This document shows positions 23,624-38,600 of a DNA stretch of 64,000 bases, in pieces. Position 1 is the first letter of the stretch, and each line of letters opens with the position of its first letter. The DNA is from Heterobilharzia americana (Eukaryota > Platyhelminthes > Trematoda > Strigeidida > Schistosomatidae): positions 12,719,755-12,783,754 of the forward strand of contig OX104132.1 in the NCBI GenBank assembly GCA_944470555.2. The letters run 5' to 3'. Below the pieces are notes generated by a model. That model was not told the origin of the DNA, did not search any database, and worked only from the letters and a program-made list of their open reading frames with translations. The translations under genes and the position numbers were made by a program.

Positions 23624-26600
23624 CTGAATAGGAAAAAAGGTTAGAACAAAAAATAAGGACAACAGTGACATTAAAAAATTGAAATTTGAGAGCTGTCAGC
23701 AGATAGATTTCAATTGTTGTTGTCGTCTAACAGAAGTTGATCACAGTCAAGGTTCCCTAAGTCACTTTCAAAGAACTAAATATTCCCATTGAGCTATATC
23801 ATCATCTGTAGCTGTACAATAACGTTTGAGGATAGTTAATGTGTATAAGAATGTCAATATTTGTTAACCACTAATTGTCAGTAGTTTTTTGCCATAAGAA
23901 TAATATACGAATGGAAACTACGTAAGAAATATCAGTTTTTTCAAGTTGGTATTCATCAAGGACTGACATCAGTTGGAGGAACATTGGGACTGTTCGGCGG
24001 TGCACACCCACAACCCCGCCAGGGATTGAACACGCAACCTTAAGGTTTCGTGGCCAGCAGGTTACCATTGAGCTAGCCACTGAGTCGGAATCCAGTGGTC
24101 CATATTTGTAACTTTTGTCAGTTCACAACACAGTGCGACTAACTTGAAAAATCTGTAAACCCTCACAAACCCCAAATTCAAATATTGAAGTATTTGACAG
24201 TGTGAGTTGAAATCAAGAAGTAGAGAATTCGCGACAAAATGAGTAGACAACTGTCACTGAGCAAGGAAATGAAAAACTTGTAATGATGCTAAAGGAGAAT
24301 CGTTTACTTAATAATAACATGGAAATTAAAAGATTGGTTAAGCTTAAGAATTGGAAAGTTCAAGAATTAGGAAATGAATAAGAACAGGGAATAACAAAGT
24401 TGTTTCTGGACACACAACTTTGGTTTCGATTGTTGTGTTGTCAGAGCTTCAGTGATGCAAAGTAAACATTTCCTCGTACCCTTCGGAGGATTACACTGCG
24501 CTAACGAATCTTCTGCAACTATGTTCACTCTAAACCAAACGTTGTGTTTTGGAGCTTTTGACTAACCTGCATAGGACTTTTGCTAAGCCAGGTTAGAAGG
24601 TGTTAGTGACGACGTTGGGTAATTTGTATTTGCTTACGATCTATGTGCCTAGCTCTATAGGAGCAGAGGAATTGATATATGCACAATGAAGTGGTTAGCA
24701 GTGACAGTTTGTTCCTTGTACATCTGTTGCATAGAATGTTTTTTGATAGCCTTCATTAGTTTGTGTTTTATTACTTTATCTACTGCATCTTCATTGAATT
24801 CCAAGTTCAAAATTAGCTTCTTCTTCACAATGATGAGAGGCTAGTGTGTAACATTCCAATGTAGATTTCTATCTATGAATCTTTTTGAGTATCCATTTTC
24901 GATAAACATTGATTTTAAAAATTGAAATTCTTCTTCTTCTTAAGTGTTAGGAGTACAAATCCTGGGGGAACTCAAGAGGAAAAGGGGTGGGTTAAATTTC
25001 TTTTTCAGTCGATAGGTAGCCAGCTGTGAAAGTTTGTCATTTGTCTATTTCACACAGATTTTCGATAAACAGATTTTTTAAGTGTCTCATCATCCCTTCT
25101 TCTTGTTAACAATACTTCAATGAATGGTGATTACATTCCCCACTGAAAATTTATCGAGGAGTGACATCCATTGAATAACTGGAGTACTCACTACAAGTCA
25201 CAAACAATAACAGCATCATCGAAATATTTTCTGTTAAGTTCAAACAGCTTGATAACTGGATTGAGTATAGGTTTTTTTGTTTAACCATAATGTCTATCTG
25301 CTAACAACGGACTCAATGGTGAACCTATTGTTGTACTGCACACCAAATGTCCATCTTAAGATTAGTTCCTTTAGACATTTTGTTAGTTCATCGATATTAA
25401 TTACATACGAGTCAATCCAGTCACATATGAAACAAACTGTTTCAATCAGTGGGAAACCTATGAATAATGAGGTAACATCAAATGATAACATAACATAATC
25501 CAAAACGCTTACATTACATATGGAATCGATAAACATGAAAGTATCCTGTAGAGAATAATCAGAAACTTGCCTTCTTGTGGATTTTAGAAGTTGAGATAAC
25601 CACTTGGTAATTAAATGATAAGCTAAGCTGGACATATATAGACGACAAGTCAGCTTTATAGGTGATTTAAGCATATAACTTTTTTAACACAATAGGAAGA
25701 CACAACAACACTGGTGAATACGAATGCAGATATACCTTAATGATGAGAAAATAAGCCCTAAACCCAGGTCTAGAGTATCCTTAGTACTTCCTCTGAAGTA
25801 TCTTATACATACAACTTGGTGACTTATAAAAAACAATATTTTATTTACATAATTCCGTTTCTGTGTTAAAATCGATCACAGTATTTTTTCTCAACTGTTG
25901 ACAGCCTTCTGTTCGCTAAGTTTGTAATTTGGCAAGAGAGATTGTTTTTTGGAATCAGCTGGAAGATTTCTTTCATCAAGGATTCATTCTTGTTGGAAAT
26001 TACTTCAGTAGGTGTATCTATAATCACGATGAGGTTGATACTTTCTGAATTATTTGAACTACAGTTAGAAAAGTTACCACCAAACTATTGAGACTGCAAC
26101 AGACTTCTTATAGGACTGGATTAGATATACCGATAGGTCATTAGTGTATTCATGAAGATAGTGTGCGCTAGCTTTAAGTGTCGACTGAATTACACCGATC
26201 GTTCAATGTGATGTTTAAATTATCATTTTCAGGAGGAAATGGCATACGATACAATGTAAGTCACTACTACACATAAAAACGTGCATACACATACACTTCA
26301 ATAGAAAACTAAGTGCCTGCATGAAACATTGAGCTGGAAGTATATACTATAAGACGATATAAATGAATACAAACAAAAACTGGTCTATAGATGCATAAGT
26401 AGGAATCAACAGAAATTTAAAAGACATTATGAACAATAATAATAATGTGAATCAGTAGTGAGGTACGACCTTGTGAATTAGTTCATAAGTCAAATCCGTT
26501 ATGTGAGTCCCTACCAAAATTAATTGGGAGGGTGGAAGTAGATACGAGGAGATTTCAACTCATGAACCAGTAATTCGCAGTTGAATGTCTAGATCGCAGA

Positions 26601-29600
26601 GCTATGGCTTCAAATATTTGAAAACCCTAGTATGGATGCAGATCCACAGACCGCTGCAGTCAACACTGTTAGTTGGTTGAACTAGGGTTACACTGGAAGT
26701 TACAGGTGGTCCGATTAGGAAATGACATCAACCTATGAAGTATAAAAAAACTTCAGTGGACATATTTATTTTTGATATAATTTTCAGAAGCTAAACAATC
26801 TAATTCAAATATAATTACAACTTACATCTAAGTTCTTCATCATTACATGTCGACAAAAGCTTCGCATTATCGTTTACGTCTGGTTTGTCAAATGAGAAGT
26901 GTAATAGTCAGACAAAGCAGAACCCGAACACTGGAAACTACATTGTAACCACATACGATTTAGTGAACCATAACTTTTGTAAAATGGATTATTAATACTA
27001 CCTGACTTTCCTTAAAGCCTCAGTTAGTGCAGAGGTTGCCAAAGCTATGACCCAATCAAGAAAGCTTGGCATAATGTGCCAATACATTACGGCGTATACA
27101 AGGAGTAAATTTAAGTTGTCAGCCAGTATGTAAATGGATGCCCGACACTCGCTCTAAAGTGTGGTATCAACTGAGAGACAAAAGTAAAACGAAAGAACAC
27201 ATACAACAGAAATACTGAAAAGTCACTGACTATTATACTGTGGAATGTGTGAAGGAAGAGGGTAGAGAAAAAGGGAATGAACCACAGCTGTTGTATGAGG
27301 GCTACCCAAACCTAGGTGGGTGGAACCCCAATCCACTGGTTGGAAGTCCTGTGCCTAAACCAATAAGGCACAAGTCGTAGTAAATCAGTATTTTATACAC
27401 CTTTTTGTTTATCAATTTCAGACGATTCATTTTTCCTAGCGCCCACCCCTGCATCTCATATACACGAAACTTTTTGTTCTAATAAGATCAATATATATGA
27501 CATCTTAACTTCATTTCAATTTACAATTTAATTACATCATTACTGTCTTGTTTTAACTGATCTTAAAGAGCTAAAGTATGTCAATAGTGTGTTTTAGTTT
27601 GTGATTGTAAAAATGTTACAGATTGGAGGAAACCAAGGAGAACTACCGCAATAATAAAATGGATCTAATGTTTGTTTTTGCACTTCTGAAGCAGTATTAC
27701 CGTATTAAATCCCGCCTTTTCTCAGCCAACAAGCAATTTAATCAGTATGGTTACCCATCTGATAGGAGACTTCAGTTCTCTGCATGTTTCTCTGTCTTTA
27801 AACAATGAGCGTTATTACATAGGCGTTTATCACACAGATATGCTTATAGCCTGAGATGAACCAATCATTTGCAACATTTACGCTGGGTAATGTCCACTCT
27901 TCCAATTTCTACTTTAAAACTAGACAAAGAGCCAAACCCATTATGTGAAAGCTTAGGATAGTAGCCAGGTGGTCTCTCGTGGGTAGAGAGAAGTTTGAAC
28001 CCGAGAGCCACTTCGCCATAGGAGTAATTTTGAGGTTATGTAGTAATGTCGCGTTCATGTTTGTCAACCAGTATAGTCCCTCTTCAGTATACAAAATAAT
28101 GCTTAAAAAAAGCAATAAGAAACAACTTACGGATGAAGTCAAGAAATCCTGTTCACGAATTTCAGTTGGATGTTCACCCCCACCAATACGGACCATCCAT
28201 AGGAATTTATTGATATCATCACCACTATAACCAATATAACCACCAAATATGACAAGCACATAATCCACATCCAAACTTTGGATAGTCTAAGGGAAGAATG
28301 AAAACACAAGACGAAAATAATACTGTATTGTTTTAACCGACCAGAAGTAAGGTAGACGAAGTGTTCTTCCCGGATTGAATTGGTTGAGGAATGGTTATCT
28401 GAGGCATGCACAGGAGTAAGAATTTTTTAACTAAGATGCTAGAAAATAAAGATTATAGACTCTAGTTGATACTGCACAGTCGATCAAAGTAGAACTGATG
28501 CATTTCCTTTATTAGGATACCATGCGAAGAAATCGCGTTTCTTTCAGTAGGAGGATAGTTCTCATCATGGGTCAATACACAACCGGAGTATTTATTGCTC
28601 ATTCTCGTTCACCGGATAGATTCTTCCTGAAGCCAAATACGTTATCTTCAAGTCTCGTGAAGAAAACATTGCTGAACCAACGAGTTAAAATCCAGCATAC
28701 AACATAACTCTATGGTTTGTGATTTCGATTGCAAACAAAATCAAAGACTATACATTAGTCAGCAGTTTCAAAACTGTCTACAGTACCTTTGTTCACATAG
28801 GCTCTTTGATAAGTCAAGTAAGTTCGTGCACAAAGATAATGTTCAAAGTGATCAACCTTGATCATTTACTTACCTTGTAAGCTTCAGATTCATTTGATGC
28901 CATAGCCTTACCAACTAAGGCGATATGACTATTATTCCACGTGTTATTATCAACTAGAGTTGTTCGGTTAGCCATTCCAGCGATTTGATATCCATAATCC
29001 CACCAAGACATAACTCGTGCATCCGGTTTAGTATTTTGCCATAGCCAGAAATATGCCTCACTACAAATAATGTAAATATTCATCTAATCAGTTAACTCTG
29101 CTAATCATAATGTGATTATGAAGATAATTAACGAAGCAAAGTATAGGAAGGATCGCAGAAAATCTCTTTACAATTTTGTCCGAAGTCACGTTCTAATTAG
29201 CTATAAACTCAAGTGGTGCTAGTTGGTTAGAGGCAACTGGCAGGAGACTACATAACAGTAGGAAAATTACCATTTCTTAATGTTTAATTTGAAGAGACTT
29301 ATCTCAACTGAATAACCAGTCAAAACTTTGTGAAAGCTACTCACTTAATAAGAAGTGTAACGAAGGCTCATTGTTGTTCTAACATAACCAGATTGATCCA
29401 GTCATTGACTATGGCTAGAAGTTCACGGAGTTTTGAGAAAAATGGATTCCAGTAGACGACATCGAGTAAAGTGTAACGTAATACGACTTAACCTCCAAGG
29501 TCATAAGTTACACTTTCTCATAAAAGAAACGACGTCAAATGGTAACTTTGTTAATGTACTTTGATGCAACATGAATGTTGTTTATGAAATGACAACAGGT

Positions 29601-32600
29601 GGAATAGGGTTCAGTGATTTACAAGGGAATGAAAGGCAAAATCATGCACATGAAATCGAATAGTGTCAGATACTTTTGTGCAAATCTCCTCCATCCAAAT
29701 CAACATACGACTAGGCATTACTGCGTAACGGTTCGAGTTGCCACACCTCATATCAGTACATTAAGTAAAAAGGCAGTGAAGTGGAAGATGAAGAAAACAC
29801 AATTCAATCAAAAGAAATATAATGTACTAAAAGAGAGAGAGGAAGAATGAGAAAATGGTGGGACTCGGTATGACGTTAAGATGAGGATAATGTATGTATG
29901 TATACATCTGTACCACTGACAGATTATGGGCCACATCGCGTAGTCAGTCTCCAACCACTAGTTTCTCTTGTCCTGCGGACCCCGACCGGCTGGTCTGCAT
30001 TGCTCCACATGGCTCAAGCCAACAGTCAAAGACTTCACACATTGATGCCATGTTTTAGTGTGGCCACTTCGAGCCACTTCCAGCCTGAACTTGCTTCGAC
30101 CAACATTGTGTGACGAGGCAGACGGTGACTAGACATACGTAACACATGCTTCAGTCATCTCAGTCGATGAAGGTTTACAACCTCGTCAACCGACTTATCT
30201 CTTCTCCCTAAAACTCTACTCCTGACGTCTGCGTTACTCACTTGGTGACACCACGAAATATGGCGGCCTATACTACGAAGGCAACGGTGGTCAAACAGCT
30301 GAAGCCTTCTCATGTCTTCCACCTTCGATGGCCATATTTCACAGTCATAGAGTAGGACACAGAGAACTGCTGTGCAGTACACACGACCCTTGATAAATAA
30401 TCGGATATCACGGCGGCGCCACAGGTGGCGTAAGTTATCAAACGTCAATCGAGCCTTTTGTATTCATGCAGAGATTTCACCGGCTACGGAGCCATCAGGG
30501 CTGATCCCACTTCCCAGGTAAGTGAAGTGGTCAGCATACTCAACCATTGCACTCTCTACTGTTAGCCGTGGCACCGTTCAAGACCGGTCCTGGGGCAGAA
30601 ATTTGCATTTAGGTGGTGAGAACCGCATCCCAAACATTCTGAAATTGCCACTCAAAGTGTCCAGAAGATTCTACATCTTGCCAGCGCCTTCACCTAACAG
30701 GAAAATATCATCTGCACATTCTAGGTCTAACGAAAACACCCGCGATTACGTCAATCTCTGTGTAATCCGGTAACGAGAGGGAGACCTACATAAGAACATC
30801 TATGATAAAACTTAATAAGAAAGGGGAGAGTAGGCACCCTTGACGGACACCACTCGACGAGCACAGCTCCCCAGACACATCACCATAGGCTCTAACACAC
30901 CCACAAGTATTCGAGTAGAGAGCCTTCAATAAGGTGATGCACTTGGCGCGCCTTACAATGAGAGACACTGATATAAGACTTCTCGATCAACGGAGTAGGA
31001 TGCCACCTTCAGATCGAGAAATACAGGTATTGTCAGGCGTCAGTAAGCGTGCCAGTGTCCCAGAACTTGGCACGATGTGAATATTTGGTCGATACACCCG
31101 CAGCCGGGTCTAAAGCCTGCCTGGTTTTCACGAGCTTGCTTTTCCCGAGCTCTACTCAGGCGCCAAAGAATTATAGAACCTAAAATTCTAGATACTATGT
31201 TCATCAAACTGATTCCTCTGTGGTTGTCAGAGCAATCGGCCTTCGGAAATAATAAACTGATATGCCAGTCACAATAATCTAAATAAGTAAGACTTGTAAT
31301 CATCAAAATGACAGGATAGGAAAAGCATCCAACATTAGGCAGAAATGAGAAGGGATCATAAAATACGTTTACTGAAAGACAAAATTCAACAGCATGGAAC
31401 ATTATTTGAGCAAAACAATTTGAATAGTGTCAGAAAAAACATGAGTTGTATTCTCAGGTAAAAACTAAATAGAATTATGCCAGATGTTACTTATTTATCC
31501 GTCTTTATATGATTAGAATATTTCATTTGAGTTTGTGGATTATTGAGACAACAACAGAACGAGTGATAATGAGAAAAGATATAAGTAGCTAGTAAAGAAC
31601 TTGTTATCCGTTTGCTACCTTAACGCACTGACACAGTCAATACAGGTTGCTTGAAATGCTTTTTCTTTATACCAAAGTATCAAGTGGTAATGGTGTAAGC
31701 AAAGTAAAATACTGTTGCAGCAAAATTTGTATTGAAATAGGTGTTATACCAACAAAGGTACTAAAATGAAACGTAAACAAAATATTTACAATTCCTCCTA
31801 GTGAATTAATACATGCTATTGTCACGTATACTGACAGGCGAGAGCTATGGTGACGGTGACATAAAGTATAATTAAACCAATTATTAGCAGAAAGTAACAC
31901 TGAATATTATGAAACTTAGGAAATCGACATAGGCTGATTCAAAGATAATGTTTACAAATTACTTGGTAGTTGTATAGCTGATGGAGCATAGATTGAGAAG
32001 GAATCGCTTTTAGAATTGTTTATCTGAGTCACAGTGGATTAAACAACGTCTTTGCGTTAGCTATCTTCAGAGATTGAAGTACTAATCATCTACCAAAATG
32101 TCTAAACAATCTCTTGAGAAATAAACTCGTAAAATTTGTAAAATCCCAAATGACGTAGAAAAATCATTTTCTAACGTTTCGCGAGTTCCTGTAAATCGTT
32201 TCTTCAGAGAATAAATAGTAAATTTACTATTTAAACAGTTAATAACTTGTATAGATTTTAGTTTATTTGTCGGTTGTTTTAATTATTTGGTAAAAAAGAT
32301 GAGTAGGATTTCTAAGAAAAAAACACTTCTGCTCTTCCATTGCAAGAAAATCCTTCAATACTTGTGGAGAAAGTTTCCACGTTGAGCTACATCTGTGTAT
32401 TTAATGACTTGCTTCTGTATAGTTTACTACATCAATCACTAACAGCACTCAAGGACATTACACTTAGCTGAAGGAAAAAAACACCGAATGTCAACCGCTT
32501 TATCACAGAACATCTCTTGGAATCGGAACACTCAGCTCCCATACAAAGTTCAAACAAACTTCTATAAAGGAGTGTAAATAAACCGTGTGCCTAATTGAAG

Positions 32601-35600
32601 CATTAACAACATATAAAAATTACATGCAAAGTATATCAAACCAATATTAATTTTAATTAGGAAAGTGAAGCAGTGCTTATGAAGTATTCTGTTAAGTTTG
32701 TAGGTTGACCGGTGACGAAAACAACAAGTCATAGATTCTGACATTCGCCAACTCATGGCTGAAAAGGCACAGATGATACTCTCAATTACAGTTAAAGATT
32801 TGACAAAATACCTCAACAGCACAGGTGAATTCCGTTACACTACTTTTAGATGGAGCTACTTAAGTTCTGAAGGTGCATGAATATGTACCTATATTCGCTG
32901 TCTGTTGGATGAAATGATTTGTATAAACCTTGTAAAATAGAGACTATAAAAACGAATAATACAAAGATTATACACAAATATACAATAAGCAAGTCAGCTT
33001 ACCGGAAGTCATCTAAGATATATCGAGATCCATCTTTATTATATGAAGCCAACACAATAGATGGACTTGAATAGGCATTAGATGATACCCAGACACAATG
33101 TGAAACAAATAGATAGAGAATAAATATGATTAATACATAAACGATTGCACGAAGATTATTTCCATTTGCCGGAGGTGACTTCTGTGTTGGTCGACTGGTT
33201 GCAGTAGTGCTTGATGAAGTATCCTGATCAACAGTATTTAGCTGAAAAGAAAATGGGACTTCACAGTATGGATTGTTTATTTTTATTTCATCACTGCTAT
33301 AATAAGTGATATAGATTCAATACCATCAGTCTTGTACAAAAATATCAGGTTAAATAGGTAAGGGTGATATGTTCCCTGTGTTTAAATTAATAGTATCGGT
33401 AGGTTTCAATTCCAAACAAGCAAGTTAAATTTAGCAGTGGTGAATTCACGAAGAGTTCAAAGGATTGCAAATTCCTGGGATGGCATCTTTCAATCTCTAC
33501 ATATTCTGGGAAACTAAGCAACTCGGTGGTATAAGATGAAATATGCAATCAAGGGATCGAAGAGATAGTTATGTTATGTATCTTTTTCATGTGACTGTTT
33601 CCAACCTTTCGATGACTGTTACGATTACCTTATATTACCTCTCCCTTATTTTTTTGTGAGGTCATATTCTGTCTGTTAGGCAACAGTGAACTTTGTCCCT
33701 TCATGTACTGAATTCGTTTTAGATGGACAAATAATAGACAAACATAGGCTAAAAGCAAACCAAAAACAACAAAAGAGGTTAAAATTACCTTTTTGTTCCC
33801 CTTGCTTGGTTTATCATAGAGACGTTTATCAGCTACAGAATTCTGTGTATCACCGTTGGATCGACTAGTTGTCATACTACTGTTTTCCGCATCATGTTCA
33901 TCCAAAAACAACTCAAAGATACGTGAAAAAGCGATAGCAGAAAATACGCAAACAATCGGTGTTAATGTAAGCATGAGACGAACCATGACACCGGCAAAAT
34001 ATGATGCAAATATTGCATATAGAATAACAAAAACACGTTCATCATTCAGATCTTTGAAGCACAGCCGTACACCAGCTGGAAATGTAGCAATTAACACATG
34101 CAGATCGAAAAAGAAAGAAGCCCATGAAGTAGGTTGGTGTTCGGAAACTGATGTAATAATTGGGATGTGTATCTTGGCATATCCGGTATCCCACAATGAG
34201 TAAAATCTGTAAGTGAGTTCACAATTAAGAGTCATACATTAAGACACGTCGGTAAAAATTTGACTATAAGTACACTATAAATACATATATATATTCTCAG
34301 TCATTTCCGCCATCATTTCAAGTCACTCAGGTGAATGATCTCTCAGTTTTCATCCAGGGAGTCACCAGGCATCAAAACGATGCTAACTCAACATAATTAT
34401 CCTACATTTCATGGGGCCACATCATATAGTAAACACTTTTCTGTTTCCTTGAGTCAGTCCCTAGACAAACAGACAGTGAGGTATTGAAGTGACTGGGACG
34501 ACGCATGTTAAGCCAACAAAGTCAATGTTCAAAGACTACCTTACTCAATGAATAATGACCTTCATAACGCCTGAACACCTCAGAATTCCCTACACGTCTT
34601 CACCAAGTGGCGACCTTTCGAAGACAACAGTCATTGAAAACACAGTCATAGTACATTCTCACCTCAGAGAGGCCAGCTTTTAAATATGCGGAACAGAATT
34701 ATTTATACCGATGCACTTTGTGCCTGATCATTTACAAGTTTAGCGTCACAATCACACCAGAAGTGATTCCCACAGGTGCATCCCACTCTGGCTTTCGATA
34801 TACGACTGAAAATGTTAACAGTGTGGGGGCACTTACAGGCTGCTGCCTATTTTATCGAAGCACTTTGATGTTGCAAAACAGAAACCACGCATAGATACTG
34901 ACCACCAACTGACTTTGTGAGATTTGAGTACCATCTAGGTTGTTGCACAGAAGAAATATTGTTAGCATACTAAAGGTCAAAAAGTCTCACCTCCTAACAT
35001 GTTTACGTAAACCATACGCACCTCCTTCAGGGCTGTCTTAAAAAGGTCATCGGAGGCATGTTTAAAAAGGGATGATGAAATCAGGGAACCCTGTCTGACC
35101 CAACTATTGGTTTGGAACAACCGAAAGGGAGCTATATGTCATAGCTCTACCTCAGAAGTTAAACCATAAGGCCTTTAGGATGTTAGCAATCGTCTTAGCA
35201 ACAACCCTCTCTATATAAGATGATTCTAGAGTACAACCTTGTCCAACAAATCAAAGGTAGACTTAATATCAAGGAGTACAACGACCTTCGGCCTGCAATA
35301 CGTGTGACGGTGTTTAAGAATCTAGCAAAGAGTAAAAACGTGGCCAGTGTATCCACAATCTGAAAGAAAGGGGGTTTGCTCACCACGGACCAGAATCTGT
35401 GAAGTTTGATTGTAGCCAATAATTAAGACGCGACCGGTAGCAGACTGACACCATGTGGATTATCACAAACACCGGGCATATATCTCTTGAAGATGAGTGT
35501 AAAAATGGCTTCATTCCAGAACGAAGGAACACTATCAATCTGAGAGACCTCCTCAAAATAATGTAATCAGTTTTTTGGCTAGTTTCAAGTCCATCCTTAA

Positions 35601-38600
35601 AAAGAAATGAGGGTAGGTTGTTTAGGTCAGATGCCTACGCACCAGTTTTTTTTTAGGTGGATCGACACTAACTGAACGTAGAGGAACTGAGATTTATGCT
35701 GTTGGATCGAGGGCAGCTGAACTGTTTTTCGAAATGTTCCACTTAGAATTCCAGGCGTTTATGAAAGTTGGAGGTCGGCGTACCACTTACTTCACAGACT
35801 GTCTCACTAAGATCAGGCTTTTTGATGCCAATGGCTCGAATGAGCTAGAACAGCTTCTGACTAGCATTCAGATGAAGCAGCTTACTCGTGGTTCTGCCAC
35901 AAACTTAAGGGACTTACCGATATCATTGTACTCGCTACCTGCCGGAATACAACAGAGAGCGTTGCAAAAAACTCCCAGAGACGCAGCGTTTAGTAGTGAG
36001 ACGCTCTTTAAGGCCAAAATCAGCCTTACTTGCCCTTTTCATGGTGAATTGTAAGTGCAGTCAATACTCATCTACACTTTCTAGAGGTTTGATAGTTAAT
36101 CGTGAATCCAGTTCATTTTGACATGAGTCCAACCAGTTTGCTTAGGCTGATCCGTTTAGGACAACGCTTTTGATGATCACCAAAGTGCCAGATGCAATTA
36201 CCACATGCTAAAACATCATGAGAATTGAGACGAGTGCCCTAGAAAGAGCAGTAGTCCTAAACACGACTACGCCACCAGTATCTGACTCCAAAATGACTTA
36301 TTTGTGTCAAGGTTTGAATGCCAGAGGAAGAACGCAAAGTAGCACAACGGTCACGGTTGTGCTGGAAATCAGTGCTGGTTAGAAATCGGCTGTGATCTGA
36401 GCAAAGATTCAGAAGATGTTTGTTACTATCTGACGCGTAACCGATTAATCCTCTCTACTGATCACCTATATGCCCCCCCCTCTGAGCCTATGCGCCCGAC
36501 GTGTGCATTCAAGTCCCCAGCCAAAATGTCTGTCAAGCGCAAATGGAAGATAATTTTTAATAAATGGTGGAACTCATCTCTAACTACATCCGGGTTGCAA
36601 TCAGTCAAGACGTAGGCAGGGATAACAAAGAGACTTAGTTAACCTGGCCAGTTACTTCTCACTCTATTCGAACCTTCTGGCTTAACAGCCCGAAAGACTG
36701 TTATGGGGATCCAGTTGACTAATGCAGCTTTATTTCTGGCACTTAGCGCGAAAACCACGTTCAGGAAGCTCGACTACTGATTTCACAGGAGATCAGGATA
36801 AGTGCACTGTGAATGCACTTTTTGAGCTAAATAGATGGCAAAGTTAGTCAAAGCACTATTTCGATCTTGTATGTGGGTCTCTAAGACAGCATGTATCAAT
36901 AGTGAGGCTTTCTAAATTCGTATCCAAATGCGTTTATTAGCTGATATGTATCAAGGCCCTAACGTCAGTCGTCAGCTTAGATGAAGCGCGACTTCAGAAC
37001 AGTTGTGCCAAATATCGTACTGTAGAATAGCTTTGTAGAGACAACAGTTTAACGACTCAAGACGATGTGAACAGACTGGGATACTAGCCAGTGACTAGCA
37101 GCTGAGTGAAATCAGAAAGTGATAACGAAAGGAAAGTTTAAATCAAATGCGAAAGTAACGCAGATATCATGACAACATGGAATAGTCGGGTAGAAAGTCG
37201 GTAACACAGCAAGTTTTGTTTGTTGATGGTAGATCCAGTGAGCGATCTGTAATTCACTGTTAATTTTGATTCATAAATTGTATTTGAACTGTGATACTGC
37301 TCAAAAGCCATGACTAAAGCAAGTGGCTGTCTTAAGGGACTACTTTGCAAGCCTTTGATTTGAAGTTTCATCAATAGGACAATATATCAACGTGAGGTGA
37401 TTCACTTCCATAGCTGCTAGTGACCAAGGTGGGTTCATATGCCCCTCATCCGTTTTGGATCGTCCAGTCAATGTTCACCACTGGTTTAGAACCAGTTTTT
37501 TAACTCTACTAGGTGTAACTACTATGTACACCAATAGCAATGAATGTTTACTTTCATTCTTGTACCTCTATGAAAACACCCCTCCACTTGAAGTCAAAGA
37601 CTATGAATGCGTATTAGAGCACTTCAAGATGACCAAGGTCATCCCACCCTCCACCATGCACTTAGGATTTTACACGAAACTGAATCTACTGCTTTGACGC
37701 CTCAAGTGAATGCAATTCGAAAACTTTGTAAAGGTTTTGTACCAAACCATGGACTAGACCTAATATATACGGACTAACAGTACTAACCGGTCGCTTCGGT
37801 TAGATTTGTGAGTTCGTGGTCTGGTGGTTGGTTACTCATCCACAGTTCCACCTAAGACTCTAATGTCAGTAGATTAGCTTTAACACTACAGAACCTAATT
37901 CAGATTTCAACATTTCTGACTTTAACTCATGAAAGTGTGAGTTTACCTACTTTCCTTTGTTACTGTCACTAAAAAACAACTCGGTTGATCCAGAACATCA
38001 GATGGAAAATGTCTTTATTTTTCAGAAATGAAGGATAATAAGAAATATCTCAAGTTTTATAGCAAACCAATATTACTAACTAGAGAAAATATATATAATG
38101 TGTCATTTTGTTGGAAAATGTGAGTGATTTGACTGTCATGTTTGTCCTTTAAAAACACGACCACTAACATCGAGGCTCTGTGGGACAATAAGGTAACTTA
38201 TTTTCAGCCAACCATTTTTTACTCCTATAACAAAATAGGATCTAAGAAGATACTACAGGATATCTTGCTGCTGTTACACCCTGGTGCAGTTACCGGAATT
38301 GAGATTAGCTACTTTTGGTCTCACCCTTCTACAGTCAAAATGTCCTTTATAAAAAAATCTCCGGAAACAAGCATTCTGACCAATATAATAACCGGTATGT
38401 ATTAATACCGTCGGTGAGTCGAAACATTATTATACGTTATTGGATGTGCTTAGGTTACCGAACAGTACATAAAACTAAATTTAGTTGTTTAGTGATAGTC
38501 AAATGAATGTGCATGAATGCCCCAATGAAAAAAGTTATTTAAAGGTTGTACACTGGTTGAACGTCACAACAAATTTAGTATAAGAGTAGAATTTAGGTGT

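Noticed and set aside
33856..34203. 115-codon plus-strand frame over STT3B exon 5
   Set aside because: Shadow of the minus-strand exon, which has the family motifs.
35734..36054. 106-codon plus frame as an independent gene
   Set aside because: It lies antisense to an RTE copy whose endonuclease and RT motifs are on the minus strand.
38142..38405. 87-codon plus frame as an intron-nested gene
   Set aside because: No motif, no homologous copy in the window, and overlapping frames of similar length.
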